In this document: piece after piece, positions 1 to 10,948 of the stretch | Layout: each line of letters starts with the position of its first letter | How positions within the stretch are numbered: the stretch's first letter is position 1 | DNA from: Topomyia yanbarensis | Lineage: Eukaryota; Arthropoda; Insecta; Diptera; Culicidae | NCBI RefSeq assembly: GCF_030247195.1 | Contig: NC_080672.1 | Span: 247,923,209 to 247,987,208 of the forward strand | Direction of reading: 5' to 3' | DNA length: 64,000 nt | Made by a program: the position numbers and the translations under genes | Notes under the pieces: model-generated | What the model was told of the DNA's origin: nothing | The model's database searches: none | Seen by the model: only the letters and a program-made list of their open reading frames with translations

Positions 1-80
1 TGAGCGGTACAGTAAAAGAACCACAAACCGGAGTAAACACAATGAACCAAAACTAGGAACGAAAATCTTATACCGTTCTA

Positions 81-319
81 CATTGAAAACCACTGGGGCA
101 GCAGATTGCACTGGTGTTGCATTTTCTAGCAGAAGCGCAGGCTACTGGACGTGTTTCATTCCTATTTCCGCTAGAAAGTGCAATATTATTAGTGTATTAT
201 GCCGTTTTTTTTAATAGAAAAACATGAGCAGTGGATTGCACTGGTTTTGCACAGTGGCCTGCTCTTCTGCTAGAAAAGGCAACACCAGTGCAATCCACTA
301 CCCTGGGGTTTTTTCAATG
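81..319. mobile_element. MITE with long imperfect terminal inverted repeats
   Basis: The left arm runs from CATTGAAAA at 81 to about 150. It is repeated inverted at about 252-319, which ends TTTTCAATG. Both arms share the core GATTGCACTGGTGTTGC and then TTTCTAGCAGAAG. A third copy of the GATTGCACTGG motif lies internally near 233. No coding capacity is seen, and the superfamily is not determined. Confidence 0.6.
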
Positions 320-2724
320 AAAAACCCCATTAGAGTCAAAAGCTAGTTGGGTTGCTTTGATTTTAACATTGAAAATATTTTACTCGACTATATGGGGCTG
401 GGGCTAGGTGTAAAACTAAACTTCGATTCGCGTTGCAAAAATATAGAATAATTTTAAATGACTGTGGCGCTGTTAGTTGTTAATCAATTTGCGCCATTTA
501 AATACCAATCGATTCAGAATAGTCCAACTTAAAAATTGATTGTAACGTTAATTTAGGATATCAACTGTACACTATTGAAAAATCCGTATTATAGTAAAAA
601 TAATGTGAAAATGTAAGAAAACTGACAAATTTCACGCTTACGTTTTATAATTCATTGATGGATTTTCAGCACTCACCACTCGATTCAGACATTTGGCTGT
701 AAAAAAATTGAAACAAAATTTATTTATGGTGCTAATGAAAATTTCGTAAATCTGCAAAAAATGGGGTATACAGATACAATTGTCCCAAATCTGCGCAAGA
801 CTTTCCCTAACACAGACCTCATCTCGGTACAAGCGCCCTACCTACACATTTCATCGCTTAGGAGCGATTTTTCTAACGAAATTTCTCTAACCCGAAAAAG
901 AGGTGAATGACCCCAATGTTAAAAGCTTTACAATAAAAAAATCATCGTTTGATATAAAACGAATATTTCTGATCGAATTCTTTCATTGCAATGCCTACTC
1001 TGTTGGCAGAACGAGTAAGACTATCGCTGTTACTGCTGCTGGTCGGATAGCTTCTACATCTTTCATTTGACATGAGCCACGGAAGGGAAGCGTTTGTCTG
1101 TCTGTTTTGAAACGATTTTGTAAATCTTAGTTTCCAGTGATGATGGTACAACAGAAGCGACATGGCAAATTGCTGTTTTATATCATCATGAGCCGTGGCG
1201 GCAAGGTTCGACTCGTTTCGTAGGATTCTCGTCCTAAGTAACACAGTTATCAGCGAACCGTCCTTATTAAGACGAATACATAATGGAACAAAATTGAATT
1301 AGAAAAAATCAATTGTCTAAACGTAACTTTTTGCTTGTTAATTATCAATTCTATATCTGCCGGTGAACAGTAATATAAAAAGTAACGACGCGCATGCGTG
1401 ACATGAAAAATGATGCGATATTGAAGCGATGAAATAAATTCGTGCATTGTGTTCGCTAGTCATATTGCATTTTCAATGTAACTATGATTGTGTCTTGTGC
1501 ACAACCTTCTATTTTTTGAACTAGTAATTAGCGACCCTAAAAACCTCCAGATCTACATTTTTGGCTAATCGTAGTTTTTTCTCATTGTAGTTAGTCATTC
1601 GAATTCGTCATTTTGAATATTTTCTCTTCATTTTTAATCCGCCATATTGAATTTTGCAAATCTGAGAACGGATTGGTAATTAGCGACCACGAAAATCCCT
1701 AGATTAACATTTAACTTCATGCATGTGCATTTTTTGAGAAGAAAAGTTGGATGGTCCAGGTCTCCCTACAAGTTCAAAAACAAACAAAAACTTTTAAAAA
1801 TTCAGAATAAAAATTTTGAGATCCAATTTTAAAAACTTATAATAATGGAAAGCTCAAATTTTAACAGTCTTACGACCAAAAATTAAAACTTAGCCGATTT
1901 CTGTGTACAATTGCTCTACATACATTTGTCTTTGATAGATTTTGTTCATTTATAGCAAAGCAAACTAGAGTATATACTTTTCACATATGAAATACCCTGT
2001 AAGAGCTTGTCCAACTTTTAATTCCATTATCACTTATATGTACGACAGATATGCGTATTTCGTACACTACTTATGTACATCATTAGTACATATTTCAGAC
2101 ACATATTGCACTAAACTGCACGTGAAATTCAAAAAAATGAAATTTAAGTTTCTTACTATTTTTTCCTTTTCGACAAAATTATAACTTCGGAAGTATAATT
2201 CATCGATTGACTGAAACGGATTTTTTACATATGACTTCGTCGAATTGAATTTGAAAATTCCTTGCAACGTAATCTAGTGTTTTTATACACGTTGGACAAT
2301 TTTATTTATTAAAACCAATGTTGCGAGTTAATTTTAATATATTTTAAACCTAACTAAATATAAATAATGAACGGGAATAAGACGACTGTCATTCGATATA
2401 CAAGGTAAACCCAATTGATATAATTTAAAAATAGGAAGGACTTGATTGGAATACTATCTGCTATTAGAAAGCAATCGTGCACAGTGAATAACGATTATAT
2501 TAGTATAGGTGCCACTTTTAAACGAATTTGTTCACTCGCGATGAACATTCATTTGGGAATTTTATATGAGTATATTAAGATTACTCATTGTTGTCTTATC
2601 CATGGAATTTACTGAATAAAACATTGGAATTTAACCCGGCTCACAAGATAGAAACCTAATCTGATAGCAATTCCAAAAACAAGCTAGTCTCAACCATTCA
2701 ATAGTAAACGTTTTATTACCATTC
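320..2724. other. Non-coding, AT-rich; no gene recognised
   Basis: Only short stop-bounded reading frames occur here. The longest is about 100 codons, antisense at 942-1244, and shows no recognisable domain. The stretch is probably intronic or intergenic to the lola-like locus on the + strand. Confidence 0.5.
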
Positions 2725-2815
2725 GGGGGCCCTATTCTCACAGTCACGTCACCTAGTGACTAGAAGAAAATTTCCTTCTAGTCACTAAGTGACGTGACTG
2801 TGAGAATAGGGCCCC
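2725..2815. repeat. 91-bp near-perfect palindrome
   Basis: Arms of about 43 bp begin GGGGCCCTATTCTCACAG on each strand and meet at an A/T-rich centre (AAAATTT). I see only one or two mismatches between the arms. The sequence could extrude a long hairpin. It looks like a minimal foldback MITE, but no target duplication was identified. Confidence 0.75.
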
Positions 2816-3386
2816 GGTTTTTGTCTAAATCAATAGCATAAGTGTACATATAAGCACAATATAAGATTAAGTATTTTGAAAAATCTTAAAGGATCTCTAA
2901 TATAATTTTGTCGTAACAAAAAATATCACACTTGCGAATTATCATTTGAATTTTAAAATTTATAAACGGTTTCTTAAACCTTTTTTAATCATCGGTATAC
3001 CAAATTAAACAACAGCATGACATAATGTATGTAAGTTAATCGGTGTCATTACTCAAGGAGCTACAATAGACTATAGATTTAAGAACATTTATTCCAACAA
3101 AAGTTAGTTTGTCGATTTAATTTATTTAATTATTTATTGCCTGAAATAAAATACATCTGCATACTAGTAAAGTAGTTATGTTTCTACAGATTTCATTGGA
3201 GAGAATATTTCTTGCTACGGGTTAAATCTGTCCACTGTACAGTGCTGTCTGTGTTAATAGATTTCATACATTTTTTTTGGCTTGGGACTATGTGGAGCTC
3301 ACACTACTGTTTCCTATCCTAATGTTGCTAGCAGATAGCAGTTGGGGCTCCGTATACTAACGTTGCCTTATTTATTTTCGTTTCAG
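2816..3386 (+). other. Intron-like stretch before lola-like exon
   Basis: There is no coding sequence. The stretch ends in a polypyrimidine-rich acceptor (TTATTTTCGTTTCAG) just before the exon at 3387. Confidence 0.5.
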
Positions 3387-4000
3387 ATCAGCATGTGGCT
3401 AATCCGCTGCACAAGGCACCAAACCAGCGCATATCAATCGTTCCTGAGACTGTTTTGTACAGTTTGAGCGACAAGAGCAGCTTAACAGAGTTGTTTTCGC
3501 CAAAACCAGCGGTAGATCTCACACCTTCCACAACTATTGAGCGGGTGACGGAGTCTAAAGTGTCTGATCGGGTTGCATATTTACCTACCATACCTCAGCA
3601 GTCTTCGATTCATCTAGATTTGTTTAGTCAGTACCTTCAGCAGCAGCAGAAAAATCTAGATGAAATGTTGTCGAAGAATTTTAAATCAAACCAATATCAA
3701 GTGCCTGGGTTGAAAAAATCCAGTGGTAGTACTTTGCAGGCAGCTGTAATTGGTGGTACCAAATCTCCAATGAATGTATACAAAACAGCAGTGACAAGTG
3801 TGCCTCCGCGCGGTACAACTCCAATTGAGCCATGGCGTCTTAACAGTGGCACCATCAGTAGCTGTGGTGCAAACGCAAGTAGCACAACTGCTGGCAATAG
3901 AGATTTTATTCCCTTCAAATGCCCACTATGTTCGCTTATTTATCGTACACAAGCCTTTCTCAACGAACATATGCGAAAGGAGCATTCAGTGTTGATATGA
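3387..4000 (+). CDS. lola: lola-like alternative 3' exon, single C2H2 finger
   Basis: This is a terminal coding exon that starts after a consensus acceptor (TTTCAG, 3381-3386). It enters in phase 1: two bases complete a codon, giving an Asp-Gln start. It is open for about 203 codons to a TGA at 3998-4000. The first 170 residues are low-complexity, Ser/Thr/Pro/Gln-rich linker, including a short Gln run. The C-terminus holds one C2H2 zinc finger of the form CPLC-x12-H-x4-H ending at the stop. A single-finger tail is one of the known types of lola isoform; the family member would be a BTB transcription factor joined to upstream common exons outside the window. I see no internal splice site that must be used. 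It could also belong to another BTB-ZF gene with the same exon plan, but the neighbouring C2HC-C2H2 exons favour lola. Confidence 0.72.
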
Positions 4001-4150
4001 GTTACATGTGGATGGTCAGAACATTAGATTTTAATTCAGTCGCATTTTAAATATGAGCGATCTACTCGCCCAATTAAATTTCCGATGTAGGAATTGTCTT
4101 TGTATAGTCAAACGTAATTTAGCTGACGAGTTAAATAAAATAATCAATTC
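4001..4150 (+). promoter_or_regulatory. 3' UTR with poly(A) signal
   Basis: AATAAA at 4134-4139 follows the stop codon of the single-finger exon by 134 bases, a suitable place for 3' end formation of that isoform. Confidence 0.45.
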
Positions 4151-4950
4151 CTATTACTTAACAGACAAACCAAACATTTTTTCACGGTCAATTTCACACT
4201 CCATTTCGTGCAGTTTGATATATAGTCATTGTTGTTATTAAAGTCTTCCTAAGAAGTTGTGTCTAGTTCGCTTATGATGGCATTAAAAGTTGGATAGCTT
4301 TAAGCATTGGCATAAGTATACGAGCTTTCCAATGGTTGCTGCACGTTTATTGAATAGGACCTAATGAGACTGCAGAATTATCGTTTAAATCAAAACGCTC
4401 GGGGATAACATAACTTCCGCTCACTACACTAGTGTAGTGTCAATGTTAAATTAAACGTATTTGTGAGAGCTCATTGAATAATGTAACTGTTACAGCTACC
4501 GACCTAATTAAATTAGTGATCACAAACACTATATATTTCAGATTTGTGCAGCGACGATTCCTACATTAACATGTTATATTCATATTGACTATCTACTTAT
4601 ATTTTCAAAAGCAAAAAAAAAAAAAAATTGTGAGACCCAAACAGCGGAATGAGCTTTGATTAGACATATTTAAGTTTTTTGTTGGGTGTTTTGTTTACAA
4701 CTAGGAATTAGTGGATCAAAATACACGCATGGCTCTTCTAACCGAGAATAAAAAAATAGTGTGTTCTCATTAAAAACGGCATATCTTCAAAATCTACATA
4801 CAAAAAGAAACAATGCAAATTTGTAAGTTAGAAATCAGAAGGTTCTTAGAGAAGTCATTTAAATGTGTATAAGTTGTGGTAATTCGATTTGAGTTCCGTG
4901 AGGTTTGAAAAGGGAATTACAGGGTGTCTGTTACTACTAGTCTTGAGATA
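4151..4950. other. Non-coding stretch
   Basis: There is no recognisable gene or repeat apart from a 15-base poly-A run near 4613-4627. Confidence 0.4.
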
Positions 4951-4954
4951 AACT

Positions 4955-5188
4955 CTCGACAAACATATGATTACGGCCTAAAAGCCAACTGTCAAAATCC
5001 ACTTTGAATGGAAATTCCGGCAAACCGTTACACGCCAATCACAGATGTTGGTAGTAAACGAAAGAGAAAAGTTTTCTCTTTCATAAACTGTTGTGAACTG
5101 TGTTCGACTAGTAACGGTTTGTCTGGAATTTCCATTCAAAGTGGATTTTGACAGTTGGCTTTTAGGCCGTAATCATATGTTTGTCGAG
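4955..5188. mobile_element. Palindromic MITE, 4-bp target duplication
   Basis: The terminal inverted repeat begins CTCGACAAACATATGATTAC and extends about 75 bp. The right end is its inverse. The element is flanked by AACT at 4951-4954 and 5189-5192. A second copy, broken by two further insertions, lies at 37370-37947 and is flanked by AATT. The 4-bp duplications place it among the m4bp-type MITEs common in Aedes. Confidence 0.85.
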
Positions 5189-5247
5189 AACTGATCAAAA
5201 TGATGAATTTCAATTCGTCGTTCCACCTCCTCCAGCGTATGATAAGG

Positions 5248-5458
5248 TGCACTGATAAAAATATACTTGTCTATTAATTTTGTACATAGATATTTGCAAT
5301 TAGCATTGCCATATTTGTATTTGTATGTGTACATAAATAATATGTACAATTGGCGCATAAAGTGTATATGTGCGCTTGATAACTTTAACTTTTCTTATTT
5401 ATATAGATTTTAAGTGTGTGAAGAAAATTGAATTGACAGTTGGATTTTTATCAGCGTA
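5248..5458. mobile_element. Short MITE with CACTGATAAAAAT ends
   Basis: The left end is CACTGATAAAAAT and the right end ATTTTTATCAGCG. The interior shares TACATAGATATTTGCAATTAGC-like sequence with the larger element at 38012-38993, so the two look related. Confidence 0.4.
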
Positions 5459-5628
5459 GTTGGCAAAACACACGTTAATGTTGAAGAAAAAAACACAACT
5501 TCTTATTTAGAATTTGCTCTGCGTAATGCCAAACCAATTCAGAATCTTACGCTTTCAATCGGCAGTATCTCCGATGTCTTGGAATTTAAGAGGTTACATA
5601 CCTTTTTGTGCGAAAAATGTCAGGAAAG

Positions 5629-5950
5629 TTTGCCCAAGTAACCAATAAGCATGCAAAATGCGCCTTTACGGACCTGATTAGCATTTAAGTTATTTTAAAT
5701 GCTATTTAAAAGTTGCTTTTGGCAAAATATACGGCTACATTACTGCTGTGTCATAAAAATGCATCTTTACTGCTGTTGTGCATTCAGAATGCTGCTTACC
5801 GGCAAGAAGCTTTTAAACAGTTTTTTGAATGCTGATTAACGTAACTTAACAGTTATGCATAACGAATGCTAATATACTGCAAGAAGCATCTGAAATGCAC
5901 TTTATATGCTACTTTACTGCATACACAAATGCTTACTGGTTACCTGGGTG
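5629..5950. mobile_element. MITE with AAGTAACCAATAAGCAT ends
   Basis: The left end reads CCCAAGTAACCAATAAGCAT. The right end is its imperfect inverse (AATGCTTACTGGTTACCTGGG). The interior repeats the words GCATTT and AATGC many times. No coding capacity is seen. Confidence 0.6.
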
Positions 5951-7341
5951 AATTTACGTAAAGGCATACAGCAATGATTTAATTTCATCAATCTTATAGT
6001 ATTTTGGTAGTACATTTTTCATTGAAATAAGCATAAGTTTATAAAAATATGTTAATAAATGGCGGAGTTATGGCTTTTTCCCTGAAACCCTTTTTATTTA
6101 AGAGGTTGGCGATGATCACGATTGAAGACTAATAGATCAACTAAAATCCCAAAACTCAACAAATTCCATTAGTATATGAGTATTCATCGCACCTCAACGA
6201 TTAGTTGAATAAATAATAATTTTTTCCTGCGATCAGGATCGTTTTTCTTGAAAAGGTACGAGAAAAATTAATTACGATCAATTGAAAAAAAAAAATGAAG
6301 AAAATCGGTTGAATGGTTTTTCGGCTATCGAGATCATGGAAAAACCATTTTTGGAAAAATGACATTTCGAGATAATCGAGTTTAAAATTTCAAGTTACCA
6401 CTGCTCTTGGTAGACGAAGTGCGCTTGGAAGCGCTGTAACTTTCGATCTATTTCTCGGATCTCTAAACAAATTTGGGAAAATATTCTTAAGGAGTTGTAC
6501 TTTCAGATAAAGTAATCAAAAATTTCGATTTTTTGAAAAATAATAAACCTCTTAAAATTATTTGAGGAAATTTTGTGCACATTATGTAGTTTAAAGATAC
6601 AATACAATAATTTTGCGATTTTTAATCTCTTCGAATGAAAACTCGATCGTTGGACCTAATACGTGCGGAAAATCGGATAGTTCGGGGGGATCATCCCTTT
6701 CTCAATTCCGTTTACGTTCTTATTCGGTTCCCTCCTGATACGAATAATTACATCTAACCAACTACGACTAAAACTTTACTGGCCCCGCTGGAACCTAATG
6801 ACTGACAACAAGCGTTTTTCCAGCCATTCTTTCGGGTAACTGTTCGTTCATATTGTTGTTGTGATGAAGATCGGAGTCTTCCGGATAGCCACAGATTCGT
6901 TGTCAGCTTACCGGCCAACAACAAAATTATATATTTTAAGAATATCTCCGCGTTCTCTCAGCCATAAGCATCCGTTGAATTTGGTCAGCTAACGGGTTCG
7001 CTTTTGGGCTGTAACGTTTAGCTTCACGGTCCGGTTCGATTGCTAAACAGTTCAAAGCTTAACAAATCCGAATGCGTATATTTCGGATTGTACTACAAAC
7101 GGCATCGAGTTTGTTAGCAACATCCACAACCGAAAGTCGTTCCTTTTTTTTACTTACGTAATCTTTCGTAAAGTTGCGATGCAGTTTTCTGTATTTTTCA
7201 AATTTCTGTCAAAAGATTGACGAACCGACCACTAGAAGCACGGACAAAAAAGCGGACCGAATCTTAATTGGCAGTATAATAGTGTTGCATTGAATAATTA
7301 GTCACTCATAGTAAATTGGGCAATTCATTCATCTCACAAAT
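5951..7341. other. Non-coding stretch
   Basis: AT-rich sequence, with no supported gene and no element boundary that I could define. Confidence 0.4.
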
Positions 7342-7345
7342 ATTT

Positions 7346-7593
7346 GGTCGGTGTTAAGTCAGACCGGACTAAGTCGCAAAACATCAAAAAATGAGATAAT
7401 TATAGCACTGGATACAGAATTTCGTCAGCTACATTCGACTCTTGCCAGATTTGAAATATGTAACAATAAACAAGAATTACGGCAAAAATAATTTTCCAAT
7501 CATAATGTAAAAGATGCTGCGATTCAAACTTTAAACTCGTTTTTCTCGAAATCAATATTTTGTCACTTAGTCCGGTCTGACTTAACACCGACC
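7346..7593. mobile_element. MITE, GGTCGGTGTTAAG family, complete copy
   Basis: The terminal inverted repeats start GGTCGGTGTTAAGTCAGACC and run about 37 bp. The element is flanked by ATTT at 7342-7345 and 7594-7597. Related copies lie at 9873-10113 and 37384-37594, also with 4-bp AT-rich duplications. It has no transposase. Confidence 0.88.
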
Positions 7594-7956
7594 ATTTGAT
7601 CTCTTCATTTAAAAACTTGCCATCAGTTAATTAAATCGGTTGATACATTAAAGACTATTCAAAATTTAAGGAATAAGGAGTATTCGAAAGATACTTAAAA
7701 TACGAGTTAGTACTTGAAGACATACATTATGGAGAAGAAAAATGTAGGCGCAAACTCGTATAAACAAGAATTAAAAATAAACTAGGAGTTTCAAACCCAT
7801 TCACAATTTTACTACATAGCAGGCTTAGGAATAGTGTCATCAAAAAGCACGTTTAAAGTTTAAAGATTGTTTCTAAAACATGTTATAACATGATGCGTAT
7901 TTTCCATAATGATTGCAACATCACTAATTGAACATTTTTTTCGTTTTAATTTTCAG

Positions 7957-8051
7957 AGCCACCATTTTATAATAATTACGGTAATGATTCCTATGGCCGA
8001 AATCCGCTCAGCTTGCTAGAAGAAGAAGTTTATCAACTGGGTGAGTACTAA
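7957..8051 (+). CDS. Candidate lola-like tail exon without zinc finger
   Basis: A good acceptor (TTTTAATTTTCAG) precedes 7957. Reading in the same phase 1 as the other exons gives about 30 residues rich in Asn, Tyr, Leu and Glu (core LLEEEVYQL). The exon can end two ways. It can stop at a TAA at 8049-8051, or splice out at the donor GGGTGAGTAC after 8040, in which case it is an 84-base internal exon with phase 1 on both sides. No finger motif is present. The acceptor, shared phase and position between two secure exons support it. I do not recognise the peptide. Confidence 0.45.
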
Positions 8052-8283
8052 GTTCCATTTGCTTGTATACAAATTCAAAGGAACGTTTTATGCCGCATAT
8101 AAAGTAATTTTCATCAAGATGAAGTCAAGCTTTGTCAAAGTTACATGGCAACCAAACCAATGTCTCACGTGGACGTGAGAATACTGTAAAAGGAAAGTCG
8201 TTGCAAAAAGATTCACATATTCGATGTGTAGTATGGGACTAGGCTTCTAAACTATACATCGCGAATTACCGACCTCTTCACGC

Positions 8284-8648
8284 GGGTAAAAAATACAGCG
8301 AATTTCATAGGAATATCGTATAATTTTTAGCCACAAGTAGCACGTATGTAAATCATGAGATTATCTTATGAAACGGCATTTATTTGGTCAAATCGGTTTG
8401 ATATGATTTCATGTTCCATAAGGCATGTTTGAATTATCATAAGACAATAATATACATTTCTCTTATGTTTATGAGAACCATAAGATGCTCGTAAGAAATT
8501 TAAACGACTGGCATATGCAATAACTTATAAAATGTTAAGGTAATCATACAAGTCGTATGTTTTTCATATTAATCTTATGAAAACATAGTTTTTCTACTTT
8601 TCTAGTAATCATAAGATGAATCTTATGAATTTCGCTATGTGTTTTGCC
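8284..8648. mobile_element. MITE with AGCGAATTTCATA ends
   Basis: The left end is GGTAAAAAATACAGCGAATT and the right end its imperfect inverse (TATGAATTTCGCTATGTGTT). The interior has repeated ATCTTATG and CATAAGA words in both orientations. Confidence 0.5.
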
Positions 8649-8657
8649 TTAGTGTTG

Positions 8658-8730
8658 GGATCATCCATAAATTAACATTGTTAGCGAGAAGGAGAGGAGG
8701 GGGTTACGACAAATTGTGAGTGAAAATAAG
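8658..8730. repeat. Fragment of GGGACCATTCATAAATT element
   Basis: The GGGATCATCCATAAATTA stretch, followed by GGGGGTTACGACAAATTGTG, matches the left half of the fuller copy at 40487-40682. Confidence 0.5.
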
Positions 8731-9032
8731 AAAGATAATTTTATTATCTACAACTTTGTTGAACACTGCAAAGCAATCTAACTTACTTAAGAGAAGTTAT
8801 TAAACTTTTAATGAAGTGATGCCTGAGTCAGGTTTACATGTGGCCTAACAGTACATCAGGGATTGGATTGTGAAATCTCAAATAAACGAGAAGTGCGAAT
8901 TAACCCTACTGTGAATGCATGCCTTATGCCATCTAAATGAAAGACGTGGGCTACAAATGCATGGATATCGCGAGAGAATGTGCTGCTCTACGAAGAGTAG
9001 CTCTCGGTTCATATATTGGCCGTACTGCATGT

Positions 9033-9352
9033 AGGACGGTGCCGGTGGTTGAGTCGTAAGCATGACCGCTACTCGCCCCAGTTGGTTCAATTCCAGCCGA
9101 GGTCGTTGAGATTTTTTCTGAGGTGAAAACAATCTGAGATCACGCCTTCCTTCGGGAGGGAAGTAAAGCCGTTGGTCCCCGGTCCATGAGTTGATGGGTC
9201 GATATCTAGTCCAGATAGTGGGAATCACCTCTCTGGCGTCGGTGTTAGGACTCGTAGCGGAAATAGGCCGACGGAAAAAAACTAGAACTAGAATAAGAAG
9301 AAGAAGAAAAGAAGAAGAAGAAGAAGAAGAAGAAGAAAAGAAGAAGAAGAAG
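9033..9352 (+). mobile_element. tRNA-derived SINE with (GAA)n stretch
   Basis: The 5' part has tRNA-like RNA polymerase III promoter boxes: an A-box region near GTTGAGTCGTAAGCATGACC, and a B-box-like GGTTCAATTCC at about 9084. A conserved tRNA-unrelated body follows (CTTCCTTCGGGAGGGAAGTA, GGTCCCCGGTCCATGAGTTG). The 3' portion runs into GAA/GAAAA repeats at about 9296-9352. This layout fits the Feilai-like SINEs of Aedes. That name is from memory. Confidence 0.65.
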
Positions 9353-9447
9353 AGCACGTGTGTCGAAAGAATATGTACATGAGTTAGCAATATGACCAGT
9401 GGTTCGCCCTCATTTAGCTGCATGATAATAATGTGGGCTGCTTCATG

Positions 9448-10940
9448 TAGGGTTCGTCGCGGTGCGGATGTGGGCGGTAAATGGATTGTCCGCACCGCAA
9501 CCGCACTTTATTTACCGCACCGCACCGCGCGGTAAATGCGGTAAAATTTTTATATTTTTAAAAATAGTGTTGAAAAATTGTACATTTGTGTAACTATGGT
9601 TACACAAAATGTTATTCTTATTCATACGAAATTTAACTTTAAGAGAATCCTCAGAATGTAATGTTTATGAAAAAATCAACTTTTGCATTTTCTATTAATA
9701 AAATTCTGTTCATTTTAAGGCAAACATTATACATTCAAAAACGTTCTACTGCCCTAATAGGAACACTTTTATTTTAGCAACCCTTCAGTTAATTGAAAAA
9801 AGTGGAATAAAAATGTAATAAGAAATGAAGTTGCATATTTTTTTCTTTAAATTTTCAATGTTTTTGATATATGGTCGGTGTTAAGTCAGACCGGACCAAG
9901 TGACAAAATATTGATTTCGAGAAAAACGGGTTTGAAGTTTGAATTGCAGCATTCTCTACGTTATAATTGGAAATTATTTTTTGCCATAATTCTTGTTTAT
10001 GGTTACATATTTCAAATCTGACAAAAGCTTAATGTAGCTGAAGAAATTCTTTATCCAGTATTGTCATTATCTCATATTTTGATGTTTTGCGACTTAGTCC
10101 GGTCTGACTTAACATTTACGTAGTAAATATAGTAGTTCAATTATTGTAAATTTGAATGGAAGTACGCGAAAAAAAGTTATGTAGCATACTTTTTGAGAAA
10201 GAGTCCAATAAAATTGACTGCAGAAAAATTCACATTGATTTAACACAGCAATCAAAGAAGATAGAAATACAATATTGATGAACGAATGATAGAATAATCA
10301 TCCTAATTTGGACCCCTCCTTATTTTGGACGTTTTCATACATTTGTATCATTTACTGCCAATTACTCCAAATTCGTTTGGTTTAATGAAGATAATTATAT
10401 TCTTTGGGTTGTGTTTAAGTCCCAGCATAATTAGTTCATCTTTAATTCCTTTAAATTAGTCAAAATTCACAGTTGAAAAATTGATATCGAAAACGATTCA
10501 TAATTCCACGATTTCCAACAGAAATCAGGAGAAGTGTGCACTTTTAAATTGGATTTAAGAGTAAAAATTTATTGTTTTTAAATGATCTAATAATTTTTTC
10601 TCTACTTGGATTTTGCATTTTATGTATTTGAAATGGTTAGTTTGTGAAGTTTTCCTTAGAACTATAAAATAACTAGGCCAAAATATGTCGTAAAAATAAT
10701 AGCGTCAAAATATTTCGGACACAGCTAGATTTTCTTTCGTAACAACAGTCTGTTTATCAATTTAGAATAATCAAAATTATCACTTTATCATTTTTTGCGG
10801 TGCGGTTGCGGTAAAACCGCGCGGTAAAAGCTCTTTCCCGCACCGCATCTGCGGGAAAAAGTGTCTCACCGCACCGCAGATTTTGCGGTGCGGGTGCGAT
10901 AAATACCGCACGGTTGCGGTAATTACCGCGACGAACCCTA
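9448..10940. mobile_element. Non-autonomous hAT-like element with GC-rich subterminal repeats
   Basis: It is flanked by a perfect 8-bp duplication GCTTCATG (9440-9447 and 10941-10948), the hAT hallmark. The terminal inverted repeat is TAGGGTTCGTCGCGG. About 90 bp at the left end and 150 bp at the right end are packed with GCGGTGCGG, GCGGTAAA and their inverses, plausible transposase-binding repeats. The AT-rich interior has no transposase frame. It contains a nested MITE at 9873-10113. Confidence 0.88.
9873..10113. mobile_element. MITE, GGTCGGTGTTAAG family, nested, right end truncated
   Basis: The left end is complete and preceded by ATAT. The right end stops within the inverted repeat after CTGACTTAAC and lacks the last CACCGACC. 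It is inserted inside the hAT-like element and so is younger than it. Confidence 0.8.
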
Positions 10941-10948
10941 GCTTCATG

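Noticed and set aside
942..1244. 100-codon antisense frame
   Set aside because: There is no motif, no splice context and no supporting neighbour.
8878..9495. 205-codon antisense frame with a Ser/Phe-rich run
   Set aside because: It reads through the reverse strand of a SINE and its GAA stretch and has no domain.
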